From contig NC_079879.1 of NCBI RefSeq assembly GCF_029227915.1, forward strand, positions 17,734,001-17,798,000: DNA of 64,000 nt, read 5' to 3'. This document shows, piece after piece, positions 1 through 11,880 of this stretch (position 1 is its first letter; the number at the start of each line of letters is the position of its first letter). The notes under the pieces were generated by a model. That model was not told the origin of the DNA. It worked only from the letters and a program-made list of their open reading frames with translations, and did not search any database. Position numbers and translations under genes: made by a program. The stretch is from Hydractinia symbiolongicarpus. Its lineage: Eukaryota; Cnidaria; Hydrozoa; Anthoathecata; Hydractiniidae.

Positions 1-2
1 GT

Positions 3-530
3 CACCATTGCAAATCTATAATGCATTTCATGAATGACTGTCCTGATAAGAATAAAGGAAGCAAAGGACAGGATGAAGTACATGTGCAATTTTTTGCAAA
101 GGGTGTGGAACAATGCTTTATGGAGCAAGTTGTGTCTGAGTTTTGAATTGTCCTTTACTAGACTCAGGATGTTCATCGACAGTTTGTGGTAAAAATTGGC
201 TTGACTGTTACATAGACACTATGCCAGAAGGGACAGCTTTAGCTGAAAGTAAGATTAACAAGTCCTTTAAATTTGGGTCAGGTGGAAGCTTCCCCTCAGT
301 TAAACAAGTTAATATCCCTGTTAATATGGCTGGAATGCAAGCCCATATTTTACTGATGTTGTTGATTGTGAATTACCGTTATTGTTATCAAAACAGAGTC
401 TGAAAGCAGCTAATAACCAACTTGATTTTGTTAATGATAAAGTGACTATATTTGGAAGAGACATTCCTTTACAACACACGTCAAATGGCCATTACTGTAT
501 ACATCTTACACCTAAGCAAGTTGCTGTTAA
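3..530 (+). pseudogene. copia gag zinc knuckle and aspartic protease, broken
   Basis: In the frame starting at base 3 a CCHC zinc knuckle is visible: the C-x4-H-x4-C part (C11 to about C41 in nucleotides), with the first cysteine presumably just outside the window. The frame ends at a stop near 144. From 143 another frame gives the protease with the LLDSGCSSTVCG active-site region (D-S-G). A second frameshift near 385-400 moves the C-terminal protease part into a third frame (382-530). The gene would process the Gag-Pol polyprotein; here it cannot make a continuous product. Confidence 0.7.
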
Positions 531-599
531 CAAAACATCTCAGGGTGAAAATGCCACCAGAGTTATATTCACAGTCAACGATCTCACTGTAAAATCACC

Positions 600-1421
600 T
601 GAAGAAAAATGCAAAACAGCTAGAAAGCTTCACAAGCAGTTTCGACATCACATAGACAGCAGCAAACTGTAAACTCCTCTCCAAGATGCAAATGTTGAAG
701 ATAAAGAATTATTCCAGCAAATTGACAATGTTACAAACTCTTGTGACACGTGCGGTAGATATATGAAGGCTCGATCAAGGCCAATTGTCTCACTACCAAT
801 GGCAGTGCATCAACAATTATCAAATCCAAGAATAAGGAAATTATCGTAGACGCAATTCTCAAAGACTGGGTTGCTATTTTTGGCACACCAAACTAGATTT
901 TTTCAGACAATGGAGGGGAGTTCAACAATGAGCTCTTAGGAGATGTAGCAAGACTGTTAAACACAAGAGTTTATACAACAGCAACAGAAGCTCCATGGTC
1001 AAATGGTGTATGTGAGCGTCATAATGCTATCCTGGAAAATATGATTTTGAAAATTGTCGACAACACTAGTTGTTCTGTTGAAAATGCACTTACATGGGCC
1101 ACTTGTGCCAAGAATGTGTTGCATAATAACCGTGGATTCAGTCCCAATCAGCCTGTATTTGGACACAATCCAAATCTCTCATCTGTGCTTACAGCCAAGC
1201 CTGCTGCTCTTCGAACAGTTACACCCAGTCAATTAATTGCGAATCATCTAAATGCCCTGCATGCTGCTCGCAAAGCATTCATTGAAAGTGAATCTTCAAG
1301 GAGAAATAAAACAGCAATCAGTCATCAAACACGGACATCTACCAGCAAAGATTTTTTTACAATGGTGAATTGGTATACTATAAGCAACATGGAGAGAAAG
1401 AGTGGAGAGGACCTGAAGTAG
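600..1421 (+). pseudogene. copia integrase, core partly deleted
   Basis: The HHCC zinc-binding region is seen at about 625-770 (KLHKQFRHH, then CDTCGRYMK), interrupted by a TAA at 670-672. The core follows directly after VSLPMA with a gap where the first catalytic Asp should be, so roughly 150-200 bp appear deleted around 800-830. The second catalytic Asp is present in FSDNGGEFNN (about 900-935) and the Glu region in WSNGVCERHN (about 996-1022), with a stop just before FSDNG. The C-terminal part continues to 1421. A dead integrase, placed upstream of the RT as in Ty1/copia. Confidence 0.75.
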
Positions 1422-2113
1422 TCCTTGGCATTGATGGAAAACAGATCCTTGTTAAACATGGAGGAACTTACGTTCGAGTAAGGCGAAGAAAAATACAACC
1501 AAAAAAAAAGATTGTGTTAATGAGATTTCAAACAGTGTAGCGAATGGATTGCTTAAAAGCGTAAAAGATTTTGATATCAACACATCGTCAGAAGTTGTAC
1601 TTGATGACATTCCTAGTGATCATGCCGTAAATGCAAATGAGATCCCTGCTATTTCCCATGCTTAGGTTGAAACAACACATAAATCAAGCATTGAGCAAGA
1701 AGTTGCTAACACACCTTGCAATGAACAGTCATTGACACTAACCCTTCCAAAAGTCAGGGACAGGGTTAGGTTTTTTGATCCTGATACTAATAAACTTGCT
1801 GAATTTATGGTTGTTAGTCGTGCTGGTAAAGTAGGAAAATCTGGAGTTGGAGCATATAAGAATTGGTTGAATGTCAAAGATGTTAAAACCAAAGCAATGA
1901 AATCAATTGACTTTGAAAACATTTTGGAATTGGAAAAGGTAAATACACAGTCAGTATATAATGTAGAAACGTCATGTGATGTTAGTGAAGCTGAACATAA
2001 AGAATTAAATAAATGGGGTGATTACAATGTGTATGATGAAGTTGAAGACAAAGGGCAAGACATAATCACAACCCACTGGGTGATAACTGAGAAAAGTCAT
2101 GATGGAATAATGA

Positions 2114-4176
2114 GGTTGACCAGTGTATAAAGGAAAAGAGGAAACTTTGGAAAGAGTGGAAGTCAGGTGGTAGTAAAAATATTTACTTAGAAACCAAGCG
2201 TCGTGCTCGTACAGGAGTGTATAAGGCAAAATCAGTAGCAGAGAGAAACAGATTTACAGATGTGTTAAGAAGGGAAGACCAGCGCAATGAGGTGTTCAAG
2301 ATAGCAAAGCAAATGAAGAAGACTAATCAAGATGTTGTAGGTGAGAAGTGTATATGTAATGATGAAGGTATCTTGGCTATCACAGAGGAGAAGAAAAGGG
2401 TAGCTTGGAAGAATTATTATCAGAGGTTGCTTAACACTGAGTTTGATTGGGATGAGGATAATTTGTCTGATGATGATGTTGTAGAAGGGCCAGCTATGCA
2501 GATCAAGACAGAATGGGTAGTGGAGGCTATTAGGAAATTAAAGATTAACATAGCTGCAGGAGTATCGGTTAGTGTTGCAGAGATGGTAAAAGCATCTGGA
2601 TATATTGGAATTGAGCTTATTACAAGTCTTGTTTATCAGATTATAAAGGATGGTGCTATTCCGAGTGAGTGGCAGTCGAGTGTAATAGTGAATTGTTTCA
2701 AAGGCAAGGGTGATGCATTAGAAAGAGGTAACTATAGAGGTTTGAAGTTGGTTGATCAAGTAATGAAAGTTATTGAAAGAGTGATTGATAAGTTACTTAG
2801 AGAAAGAATTGATAGATGATGCAATTTGGTTTTGTTCCATGGCGTGGCACTACAGATGCAATATTTTTACTCAGACAGCTTCAGGAAAAGTATTTAGGAA
2901 AGAGAAAGAATCTCTATTTTGCCTTTGTAGATTTAGAGAAAGCTTTTGATAGAGTGCCACGTAAAGTTATTTGGTGGGCTATAAGAAAATTAGGTGTGGA
3001 TGAGTGGCTAGTTACGATGGTACAGTCTATGTACAGCAATGCTAGAAGTCGTGTCAGGATTAACGATTCACTTAGTGATGAATTTAGTGTAAATGTTGGT
3101 GTACATCAGGGTTCTGTACTTAGTCCTTTGTTGTTTGTTCTAGTCTTAGAAGCGCTGTCGATGGAGTTTAGAACAGGTTGTCCATGGGAGTTATTGTATG
3201 CAGATGATTCAGTTCTCATAGCAGAGTCGATGGAAGATTTAGTTGAAAAGTTTGAGAAGTGGAAGAAAGGACTAGAAGAGAAAGGGCTAAGGGTGAACAC
3301 AGCGAAATCTAAAGTCATGATTAGTAGCATTGCAGCCAAGTGTGACCTTGTAGTTGGAAAGTGGCCTTGTGGGGTTTGCAGAAAAGGGGTTGGTAGTAAC
3401 TCAACTGTCAGACTTCCAAGCATTGGGTACATAAGAAGTGCAGTAGTATTGGTGAAAGGTTAAGAGCTGACATTCAGTTTGTATGTAAGCGTTGCAAAGG
3501 TGCGATTATAGAGAATGAAGTATTTCCAGCTTCAATGATGTACAACAGTGGCTCGTTAGAGATAGTTGAGAACTTCTGTTACTTAGGTGATATTTTGGGC
3601 AGTGAAAAGGGTGTTGGAAGAAGTGTTACTTGCAGGATAGGTTCTGCTTGGAAAAGGTTCAGAGAGTTACTTCCTTTGTTGACTGGCAGAGTCTTGTCAA
3701 TTGAGTTAAAAGGTAGGTTGTATGAGGCCTGTGTAAGAAGTGTTATGTTGTACGGTAGTGAGACATGGGCAGTGAAACAGGAAGATCTTGACCGTTTAGA
3801 AAGGAATGATATGAGAATGGTTAGGTGGATGTGTAATGCCAGTCTGAGAGACAGGAGTTCAGATGAGCTAAGAAGCAGGCTAAGTATCCGTAGAATTAAA
3901 GATGTTATCCAGATAAGAAGATTGAATTGGCTGGGGCACTTGGAAAGAATGGAGGGGGATAATTGGGTAAGAAAGTGTAGAGACTTGATAGTTCCTGGGG
4001 AAAAGCCCAGAGGCAGACCGAGAAAGACTTGGCAGGAGGTTATAAGGACAGACTTGATACAGAGGAAGTTGAGTTTAGATCTAACACAGTCTAGATCAGA
4101 TTGGAAGAGGGTCATTAATATACCCCGTCCAACCCATGCTAGCATGGAAAACGGACGTTAAGCCGAGAATGATGAT
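2114..4176 (+). mobile_element. RTE-like non-LTR retrotransposon, 5'-truncated, inserted in the copia RT
   Basis: The copia RT frame stops near 2113 and continues near 4177. Between them lies an APE-type non-LTR element that is the same family as the minus-strand copy at 12.9-15.6 kb. Both end with the same 3' sequence (ATGGAAAACGGACGTTAA) followed by a short run of GATGATG-type trinucleotides instead of poly(A), a typical RTE tail. This copy lacks the endonuclease domain. The exact 5' junction is uncertain by about 20 bp because the target also contains CATGATGGA. Confidence 0.85.
2217..4161 (+). pseudogene. RTE-like reverse transcriptase
   Basis: Three open stretches, 2217-2819, 2816-3463 and 3535-4161, together cover the RT and C-terminal region of an RTE-type (CFDP2-like) protein. 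Diagnostic blocks are FVDLEKAFDRVPR (first Asp, near 2926), HQGSVLSPLLF (near 3107) and LLYADDSVLIAES (catalytic YADD, near 3193). A zinc-ribbon-like CGVC segment follows near 3370. Frameshifts near 2815 and near 3400 break the frame. The last 200 residues correspond to the conserved RTE C-terminal domain ending in KPRGRPRKTWQEV. Confidence 0.85.
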
Positions 4177-4805
4177 GTAAAACAGAAATTAAAGCAAGAT
4201 TAGTGGCTCAAGGTTTTAAGGAGGACACTATTGGTATACGAACAGACTCGCCAACTGTAAACAAGGAGAACTTTCGTCTTGTGTGAAATATTGGTGCAAC
4301 CCATGGATGGAGAATTTATAGTCTTGATATTAAAGCTGAGTTTCTTCAAGGTGCCAAGATTGATAGAGCTATACATTTTCTTCCGCCACCAGAAGCTAAC
4401 ACAAACAAGCTGTGGAAACTAAAAACACCTGTTTATGGCTTGTGCGACGCTTTACATGCTATCTAACGAAGTCAATAAAGTTGGAGCTACAAGAAGTATT
4501 TATGACAATGCATTATTTTCTGGAGAAAAGAAACTTCACTCAAAGGTGTAATTTGCTGTCATGTTGACGATTGCTTCTTCATTGGAAGTGAATTGTTTCA
4601 AGACACTGTCATTGCACATTCACGTAAGACATTCTCACTTAGTAAAAAGAATTCAAAGTCGTTTAACTTTTTAGGATTAGAAATTGAACAAGAGTGTGAT
4701 GCAGTAATTATTCATCAACATAATTACATTAGTAACATTCCACCAATTAATTTGACCAATGGTACATCTACAATTCCACTTACAAAATATGAAGCATGTC
4801 ACTTA

Positions 4806-4863
4806 AAAGCCTTAGTTGGTTAAATTCAATGGGCAAAGCCTTAGTTGGTTAAATTCAATGGGC
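4806..4863 (+). repeat. 29-bp perfect tandem duplication in the copia RT
   Basis: The unit AAAGCCTTAGTTGG... occurs at 4806-4834 and again at 4835-4863 without mismatch. It lies at the end of the RT coding region and contains an in-frame TAA in each copy. It looks like a recent local replication slip in an already decayed element. Confidence 0.9.
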
Positions 4864-4959
4864 AGCAAAACAAACTAGACCTGATGCTCAGTTGATCACA
4901 GCTGATGATCAGTTGCTGATGCTGGTAGAGCTCACAAGCAGCTCAAACATCTACAGCAA

Positions 4960-5403
4960 ACTGAAGTAAAGATTGTTATTTCAAATACTGGAGATGTTAA
5001 AGTATCCTCGCTAATACTTTTCAGTGATGCATCACATGGAAATTTTATTAATGGTAGCTCACAAGGTGGATTTGTTCTGCTACTGCATGGTGAAAGCAAA
5101 ATTCCGCCACTTATTTGGAGATCTCACAAGTTAAAACGTGTAGTTAAAAGTGTCATGGGTGCGGAAACCATGGCTCTCTTAGAAGGTGCGGAACATGCTA
5201 TGTTGATCAGATCCCTAATTAAAGAGATTTTTAAAGTTGATATACCAATTATCTGTACATCAGACAATAAATCGCTTGTGGAGGCAGTCAAAAATACCAA
5301 TGTCATAAAAGATAACCAATTGTATATTGATATTTGTGCACTTCGTGAGATGGTCGAACATCAGGGAACCTGCATCGTATACTATCCGGCAGAGATCAGT
5401 TGA
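4960..5403 (+). pseudogene. copia RNase H domain
   Basis: The reading frame from about 4970 to 5403 shows the RNase H pattern of copia elements. There is FSDASHGN (first Asp) near 5020-5043, GAETMALLEGAE (Glu) near 5158-5193 and CTSDNKSLVEAV (third Asp) near 5254-5290. This stretch is open for more than 400 bp up to the TGA at 5401-5403. It is the 3'-most coding part of the element. Confidence 0.75.
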
Positions 5404-7430
5404 AATACCGTTAAGTTTTGGTTAATTAGAACAAATATAACAGTATGCCATAATGACACTTCCAAATGTTTGACAACAATGTCTTTAAAAACATTCTTAC
5501 ATTGTGTTCCTGCTTCTTGCAGTTTTTTTTGTTGAACATACTTTATGATTTTGTTTTATTGAGAGAGTGGCAAGATTGTCATTATGTTCATTATATCTTT
5601 TAGGTTTAGATGTACGGCTTTAGGCCATAATTAAGAATAAAGATCTGTTCACAATTTGTTTCTCATAAGCCAATCTTGTAACATGAAAGATTTATCAAAA
5701 CTTTATTTATTTTGAACAGTTAGCTCTATTTAATTGTAAAAAGAATATTTACATGTTTAGCTAAAATAATATACTCAAAATAGATTTTTTTCAGAATTTT
5801 CAGATTTAAGGTCGGAAAGTACTTTAACTTTCCTTATTAACTTTTTAAATCATTAACCAGCAATCAAAATGAGCAAGTGCTAAATAAATTAGTGATGTAC
5901 CAATTCTTTTCTACATTGATTTTAAACCAATCTTTTTAATTTCACTAGATTGTAAACAACTCAAGTTTTTTTTAGAGCTGTTTTCATTCATTATTTTTGA
6001 TATTTTTTAACTTGAAATGTTTTGTTGACATAATGTTTAGGTTTTGAGAAATTCTTTATGAGATCTATGGTGAATAAAAATGAGTTAATCAAAAAAAAGA
6101 AAACCACTGACTTTAAAGGACAAAGGTGATGTTATCTTCTGGTTTGGAAACCCTTGAATTAGCAAACAAGTTCAAAGTTGGAAAAACACAAATACAAACC
6201 ATATTAAGGTTACTGTAAAGGAAAAAAGTCATTTGATGAGTAGTCTCAAAAAAACCCTTATAACTTATCAATACTTACATATTTTTTTTATTTTTTTTTG
6301 TTTTTGAATGTTTGATGAAAGACCTTTTAATAGTGATATTTTGAGAAGTTAATTTTCCAAAAAGAAAATATAATGAAATAAACACACACCATTTTTTTTC
6401 ACTGTGCATTTTAAAATGGCTTCTTTTTCCTAACGCGTGGTCGCAGACTTCTCGTTTTTGCACCATTATATTCAGCATAAATTAAATTCAAAAAGGGTCC
6501 CGGTTTTTTCTTTCTAATAACGTCGTTATGTAATTATATGTAATCATTTATAAAAATGCATATTTTTTCTTTCTGTCATCATAACTTGCTAATCAGTAAT
6601 TTATACAAAAAAACCTGGGAACCTTTTGTACATAATTTATTCAGCTTTCCATTACGGAAACATGGGCAGGGTGTTTCTTTTTGCTGGCACCCCTGTGCCA
6701 ACAAGAATAAATAGGTGCAATTTATTTCATTTTTACCAGTAATTTTGACACAAACCCAAATACCTATATGTACCTATATAGAGAGATGGCCATTATGGAT
6801 AGGTTCTCCCTATAACGGCCACCTGTCTTAAACAGCCAGTATTTTCGGCTCCCTTAATTGAAAGTTATAGACAGCTTTTACTGTATGTTGTGAAAGTCAG
6901 CAGAAGCTTTATTTCTAAAAAATCTTACTTCGTTTGCATTTGACATTAAGTGGTGAAATGTAACAAGTGATTTGAAAACAACAACCCAACTGGAATTGTT
7001 GCATCTTTCAAACAGTGAATCAGCTATGTCAGGAATGCTCACATTGTCAAATTCTAATGCGTTTTGAAGGTCTAAAAAAAGTAAAAAAGATATTAAATAT
7101 TATTACATTCCTTTCTAATTTATCCTTTTAACACAGCGTATACTACCGATAACATTAAAATTTTTTAAAACAAAATACTGTCAATATGATACATATCGTC
7201 TATTTTAGCAAAAGGGATTTACGCACTTGGTCTCCAAAAAGTTGGCCAACATTTTTTTACTTCTTAAACATCCTTCTCACTGTAACCTAACTGCAGGCTT
7301 AGTCAAGCATGCCCACCTCGATTTCAGGGTTTCTTGTTGAAATGAATCCAGGGTATTGGAAAAATAAGGATTTTAATAAATTTAAATAAGCGTCTTTTTA
7401 CAAAGTAGCAATTGAATAGTGTGTACACTT
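5404..7430. other. AT-rich stretch without recognisable genes
   Basis: No coding similarity, inverted-repeat pair or tandem array was recognised. There are many A or T runs. The region around 6770-6860 holds a short self-similar stretch (CTATATAGAG and GGTTCTCCCTATAACGGCC) without clear ends. It may contain the unrecognised 3' LTR of the copia element. Confidence 0.5.
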
Positions 7431-7439
7431 AAAAGATTT

Positions 7440-7672
7440 AAGAGGAGTTGGTATTTGTGTTAAAAACAGCTTAGATTATATTAGAAAATTAGAACTAAAA
7501 ACCTCTGATGTGGAATGTATTTGGTTAGAGTTTTTTTTTCAAATTATACAAAATCATTTATTGTTGGTATGCTTTATCGAGCACAGAATAGTTCTAATCA
7601 CCTCAGTAAAAGATTGAACAATAGTTTTCATTTTCAACAATAACGAAAACAAAACTCATAGTATACTCATAT
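7440..7672 (+). pseudogene. fragment of a LINE APE endonuclease
   Basis: The plus strand reads RGVGICVKNSLDYI and, 20 residues later, VECIWLEF. These are the region-conserved blocks of the N-terminal AP-endonuclease of CR1/Jockey-type LINEs. A following frame has SFIVGMLYRAQNSSNHL, matching the usual next block (KSF..G..YR). The piece is cut at 7675 by a CAGGCC-ended transposon. It may be the 5' part of the same LINE whose RT pieces start at about 9850, but I cannot prove that. Confidence 0.55.
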
Positions 7673-7674
7673 AT

Positions 7675-8922
7675 CGGCCATGAGCAAATAACCTCCCAAT
7701 CAATTAATTGCTCGCGTCAGTGTCTACGCGAGCAATTTTGCTTGCCATATTTTTTGCTAAAAAAACTTTACATTTAGTCTCTCAGGGCATCTTTTTCAGG
7801 AGAGCCGTGCACCTTGGCACACACCTAAATTGTTTCAGGCGTGTGATTAAAATGTCCACCTCATTTGCAGTTTGGTCAAACATGTCCGTAGCTCGTTTCG
7901 AACTTTCGTCGGTTAAAACGTCTGATAGATTTTCATCTTGGTTTTTTTTCCATCTTTCCATCTTCAGATCTCAGAATTATTGAATAGTCCTGGTCCTTTA
8001 AATCCACAAGCAAGCCTATTCATAGCCAACCCGACCATCCTAGCTAATTCACCGACTCCTGACTTAGTTAAAAAACTACGTAGACATAAATCTCTTTTGC
8101 CTGCCCCCCTCGTCATTGTTAACCAGGTCTTACACAAGAAATCCAGCCATGCGGTTCTTAACTAATGCGGAGGTGAACGCCGACGGAGCACGGATGACGC
8201 AAGTCTCCAAAACTGCACTTACAGGCGGAACAGACAATTTATCATGGATTTAATTGTAGATAATTTCTTCATTTGATGAAACAATTGGAAACCATAGCAG
8301 GTCCAAATTTAATGGATTATTTTCTTTATGCCGCAACTGTTATTCAAACAATTTTAAAACCGAAACCCACGTGCGGTATAATTTTTTTTCTGTATAAATT
8401 TTATGTACCTGAGGTGTACCTTTTAAAAAGAGATTTTATTTATTAGTTTTTTTAAACCACGCGGATAAAGATTTTTTTTAATTTAAAAACGAAGCATATT
8501 TTTTTGATGACCTGAAAAATAAACATTTAAGTTATGAAAACAACAGTATAGTCATGCATACTATTTCGGACATGTAGAAAAGGAAGTTAAGATTGAGAGA
8601 GTCGCTATACCAGTAGACGCTCGATCATCGTGTTTGGGGTTCACGATTAAAAACGTCCCCCACTTTTCTACTGCAAAATGAATGCGCAACAAAGATTAAC
8701 CTTAAGGCCAGTATCGCACGCGTTTTACAAAATGTCGAATGAACTGTTGCATGATGGGTGGAAAATAATCACACCAAATATCTTTTCAGTTTCACTTAAA
8801 AGACGTTTACACTTATCTCAAAATGTTAATATTTATGCGAGCAATAGAATGCTTGAGTAACGAGCATTTACGCAAGCACTACACGGGCGCGAGCAATTGC
8901 TCGCTACTCATGGCAAGGCCTG
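7675..8922 (+). mobile_element. non-autonomous hAT-like element, copy A
   Basis: This 1.25-kb block is an inverted, clearly homologous copy of 16961-18046. The right end reads CATGGCAAGGCCTG; the left end is a shortened CGGCCATGAG. Near the ends there are repeated GCTCGCG motifs and the palindrome GAGCAATTGCTC, as expected for subterminal transposase-binding sites. There is no coding region of its own that I can support; open frames at 7708-8165 are not conserved in copy B. The flanks share TATAT-type sequence, compatible with a short target duplication but not diagnostic in this AT-rich target. Confidence 0.75.
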
Positions 8923-9849
8923 TATATATACTCATAATATACCACAATCATCTTATTTCAAACAGCAATAAGCCTTTAAAATATTTACTATTGTACTAGC
9001 CAGGGGACCCAAAGTCAAAACAACATGTTAAGCTACAAATAACTGTGTTACCCAGTGTTGAACACCCAGCAGAGCGTTTTATAAGAAATATAAACTGTGC
9101 CACACATTTAAGTGGAGCAGTTTATTGTAATGTCATAAATCGAGTGAAGCGCAGACAGCTTTATGGTGTTTCTGGTATAATATTTTTTTTTAAAATAAGT
9201 TTCCACAACTTTAGCTGAAATAAAGTTCAGATAAATAGAAACATAGAAATCAGCCTGTCGTTAACACTAGGTAGAGCGCTTAGTACAGGTAAACAGATAA
9301 AAAAATTCATTACACTATCCAGTTAAAAAATCACTTAGCAATTTTTTTGGGAAATATATAGGTCTTATAACAGTAATAAAAGGTTAACTACCTAATTGCA
9401 TTTAGCAAAGTTATAACATACTAAACTGAATAAAATCTTTAAAAGAATAGGAATAAATAACGCTAGCTATACCTATCTGGCTCATGCAGGATGCTGTCTG
9501 AAAATGTTTGTAGCCTAAATCTTACATATCTTACATGGTGTTTAAGATTTGTAAAAGCTTTTAGAATACCTAAAAGTCAAACCTACAAACCCAGCACTGA
9601 ACACACCAGCACTTTCAAAATCAAAATGGCCTTTGTGGCTTCGCTTACACCTTTCTTTGTTTCCATGTTGAGGCCACAAAAATATTGGATTGGTTCTCAA
9701 GAAACTTGGGAGTCATGATTGGGTGGTACTCGATCAAAACAAAGTCGTTAACAATGTATAGCATTTTGTATTTCATGCAGATATAAAAATTTAAAGCCAC
9801 TGTGACATGACACACCTCTTGCGGACATACAGACAAAATACGGCTATCA
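8923..9849. other. no gene recognised
   Basis: Between copy A and the first clear LINE RT-linker piece I see no supported coding sequence, terminal repeat or array. Part of this may be decayed LINE endonuclease. Confidence 0.45.
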
Positions 9850-10027
9850 TTATAGAGATGGTCTTATACAAATAATCAAGGGAACAACAAGTCACAGAGC
9901 AGCAGATTGGAAAGCATACAGAAAAATTGGTAACAAATGTACCACAGAGGTACGTATAGCTAAAGGTAACTACAGTATGGATCTGTTAAGACGAAACTCA
10001 GGAAATCTAAAAAAGTTTTGGAACACT

Positions 10028-11372
10028 CAGGCCATTTCGTCAGATTTTAGGCAGGCGTGCGGTAGATCACACGCCTTTTGGTGTAAGGAAAAAGCAAAAT
10101 GCAAGTTCCAACAATGTACAGCAAGGAATTTCAACCTATATACGAAGAAGTCGTAAGTTAATCAAACTTTGTTATTACTTGTGCTGCAAACAGATATTTA
10201 AATTAAATTACGGAAGGTCGAACGGCGGCTAATAATAATATTTAACAAACCTTATGTTCGATGAATCATAAAAATTATTATCTAAAAGAATATTTCGTTA
10301 TTAAAGAAGTTTTTTTTTGAACTTTAACTAAAGTTTTAAATTGAGCCATGGGTAAAGTCGGATTCATAGCCAATTCATAGGCTGTTCGACACAATTTTCT
10401 GTAGCCTTCTGTTGTATTAGTTTCACACATGTTGACTATATTGTTTCGAGATGATGTTGCCAATGAAGAGTCCTTTATTGCTATATGATTGGTTGCTGGT
10501 TTATTTTGTTCTATTTGGATAGCAATTTCGTGTCCGCTGCCTTGATCGATATGTCGAGTGACCTGACAAAAAAATTAAAATATTAGAAAAAATAAAAATA
10601 AATTAAAACAACCTTTTACTGTTAAAATCTCTCACCTGGTATTTTGTTACCACATTTGTACCGTAAACGCTAACGCAGCTGTCTTCGCATTTCCTTTTAA
10701 TCGAGAAGTAATTTCCGTTTTATACCTCGCTAACTTTACACCAAACATAGTTCACCAATACCTTTCCAACTTTTTCCTCTGTCTTCCAACCAAGAATATC
10801 TGATTTACCCCAACTTTCAAAAGTTTTTAATTCAACTTTATTTCCTTTCGTTCTTTTTTCAGACATTTTTAATTAAAATTTATAGCGCTGATATAATCTC
10901 CACATTAACCCAAACTGAACAAACAAAAAAAATATCGACGATCCCATCATTAACTCAATGTTTTCATTGGTTCGCAAAATTGGAAAGGAAAAAGAAACAA
11001 ATTCTTCAAAAGATAGCGGCCACACACTAGGTCGTTAGCGACCTATATCTGTTCTGCATAATACCCCTTGGTCGGCAAAAAGAAAGAAAGAAAGCAAATG
11101 GTAGCAATTAAATTCACATTATCAACATTTGGTAAAGACTGCTCATCTGCGATCTATTGTGAGTTCAGTAAAAGAATGATCGCTTATTTTTAGGGTTCAG
11201 TAAAAGAATGACCGTTTATTTTTAAGGTTTATTTAATAAATTTTCTTTGTTATAAATACAATAATTTTTAATTACAGCAACCTTTTGAGGGCGCGATGAA
11301 TCGCACGCCTAAACAAATCTGCACTTGTGTGGGGCGTGCGCGTGCGATCGCATGCCTCTCACGAAATGGCCT
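10028..11372 (-). mobile_element. hAT-like DNA transposon with 6-bp target duplication
   Basis: The left end is CAGGCCATTTCGTCAGA and the reverse complement of the right end is AGGCCATTTCGTGAGA. The element is flanked by AACACT on both sides (10022-10027 and 11373-11378). Removing the element and one AACACT restores the LINE frame through FWNTIKTIM. The minus strand encodes an N-terminal transposase-like piece. The size, 1345 bp, is too short for a complete hAT transposase, so it is an internally deleted copy. The CAGGCC ends resemble those of elements A and B. Confidence 0.8.
10278..10866 (-). CDS. N-terminal part of a BED-finger hAT-type transposase, spliced
   Basis: Exon 1 runs from the ATG at 10866 to 10636. 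It reads about 45 residues (MSEKRTKGNK...), including WCKV of a probable BED-type zinc finger, and then needs a frameshift near 10725. It ends at CAG|GTGAGA. A 73-bp intron (10563-10635) ends in a T-run and TTGTCAG. Exon 2 (10562-10278) begins VTRHIDQGSGHE, supplying the histidines of the finger. It continues with SLATSSRNNI and AYELAMNPTLPMAQFKTLVK, a block I associate with KIAA1586/ZNF862-type hAT-derived proteins. The DDE catalytic part is absent, so the protein could at most bind DNA. The family call is from memory and moderate. Confidence 0.5.
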
Positions 11373-11880
11373 AACACTATAAAAACCATAATGCCCACCA
11401 AGATGAAAAAAGTTACTAATGATGCAACTACACTTACAAATAAATTTGAAAAAGTTAATACATTATGTTCATTTTTCCCTTACGTGGCACATCAGTTAAA
11501 ATAAAAATCTATTTACCTAAAAGATTTTATCTGGAACAAACCAAAACAGTCACTTTTAAAAACATGTATAAAATTTAAATTTAACCATGCATCACGCATA
11601 TTTGTTGAAAAAGTACTAAAAAAGCTTAAGCGTCAAAAGTCAACTGGTTCAGATAATTTTCGGCCAGCTTTATTAAAGGACTGTGCATCTGAGATTGCTA
11701 AACCACTGTCTTATTTAATCAACTTATCATTAAAAACTCAGAAGTACCATCAGATTGGAAATACGCATTGATCACTCCCATCTTTAAATCAGGATCACCA
11801 TCTGAGCCAAATAACTACCGACCAATATCTATGTTGTCAAGCCTATGAAAAATACTTGAGAAAGCAGTTCATAGAAGACA

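Larger units (their letters stand above)
1732..4823 (+). pseudogene. copia reverse transcriptase, split by an RTE insertion
   Basis: The N-terminal RT region occupies 1732 to about 2113, ending around TTHWVITEK. It resumes after the inserted element at about 4177 with KARLVAQGF and LDIKAEFLQG, the first catalytic Asp block. The frame is then deleted or shifted near 4445. The catalytic box is seen as CCHVDD at about 4555-4572, where copia elements usually have YVDD. A 29-bp tandem duplication at 4806-4863 adds another break. Stops and shifts make the product non-functional. Confidence 0.7.
1..5403 (+). mobile_element. Ty1/copia-like LTR retrotransposon interior, decayed and interrupted
   Basis: The order of domains is zinc knuckle, aspartic protease, integrase, reverse transcriptase, RNase H. 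Integrase before RT defines the Ty1/copia order. The 5' part lies outside the window. The coding frame is broken by many stops, frameshifts and at least two internal deletions, one in the integrase core and one in the RT after position 4445. An RTE-type element is inserted in the RT between about 2114 and 4176. I could not identify an LTR on the right side; the DNA after 5403 is AT-rich with no clear LTR boundary. Confidence 0.85.

Noticed and set aside
7708-8165. Open frames inside element A
   Set aside because: The homologous region of copy B is full of stops and indels in those frames, so they are not conserved coding sequence.
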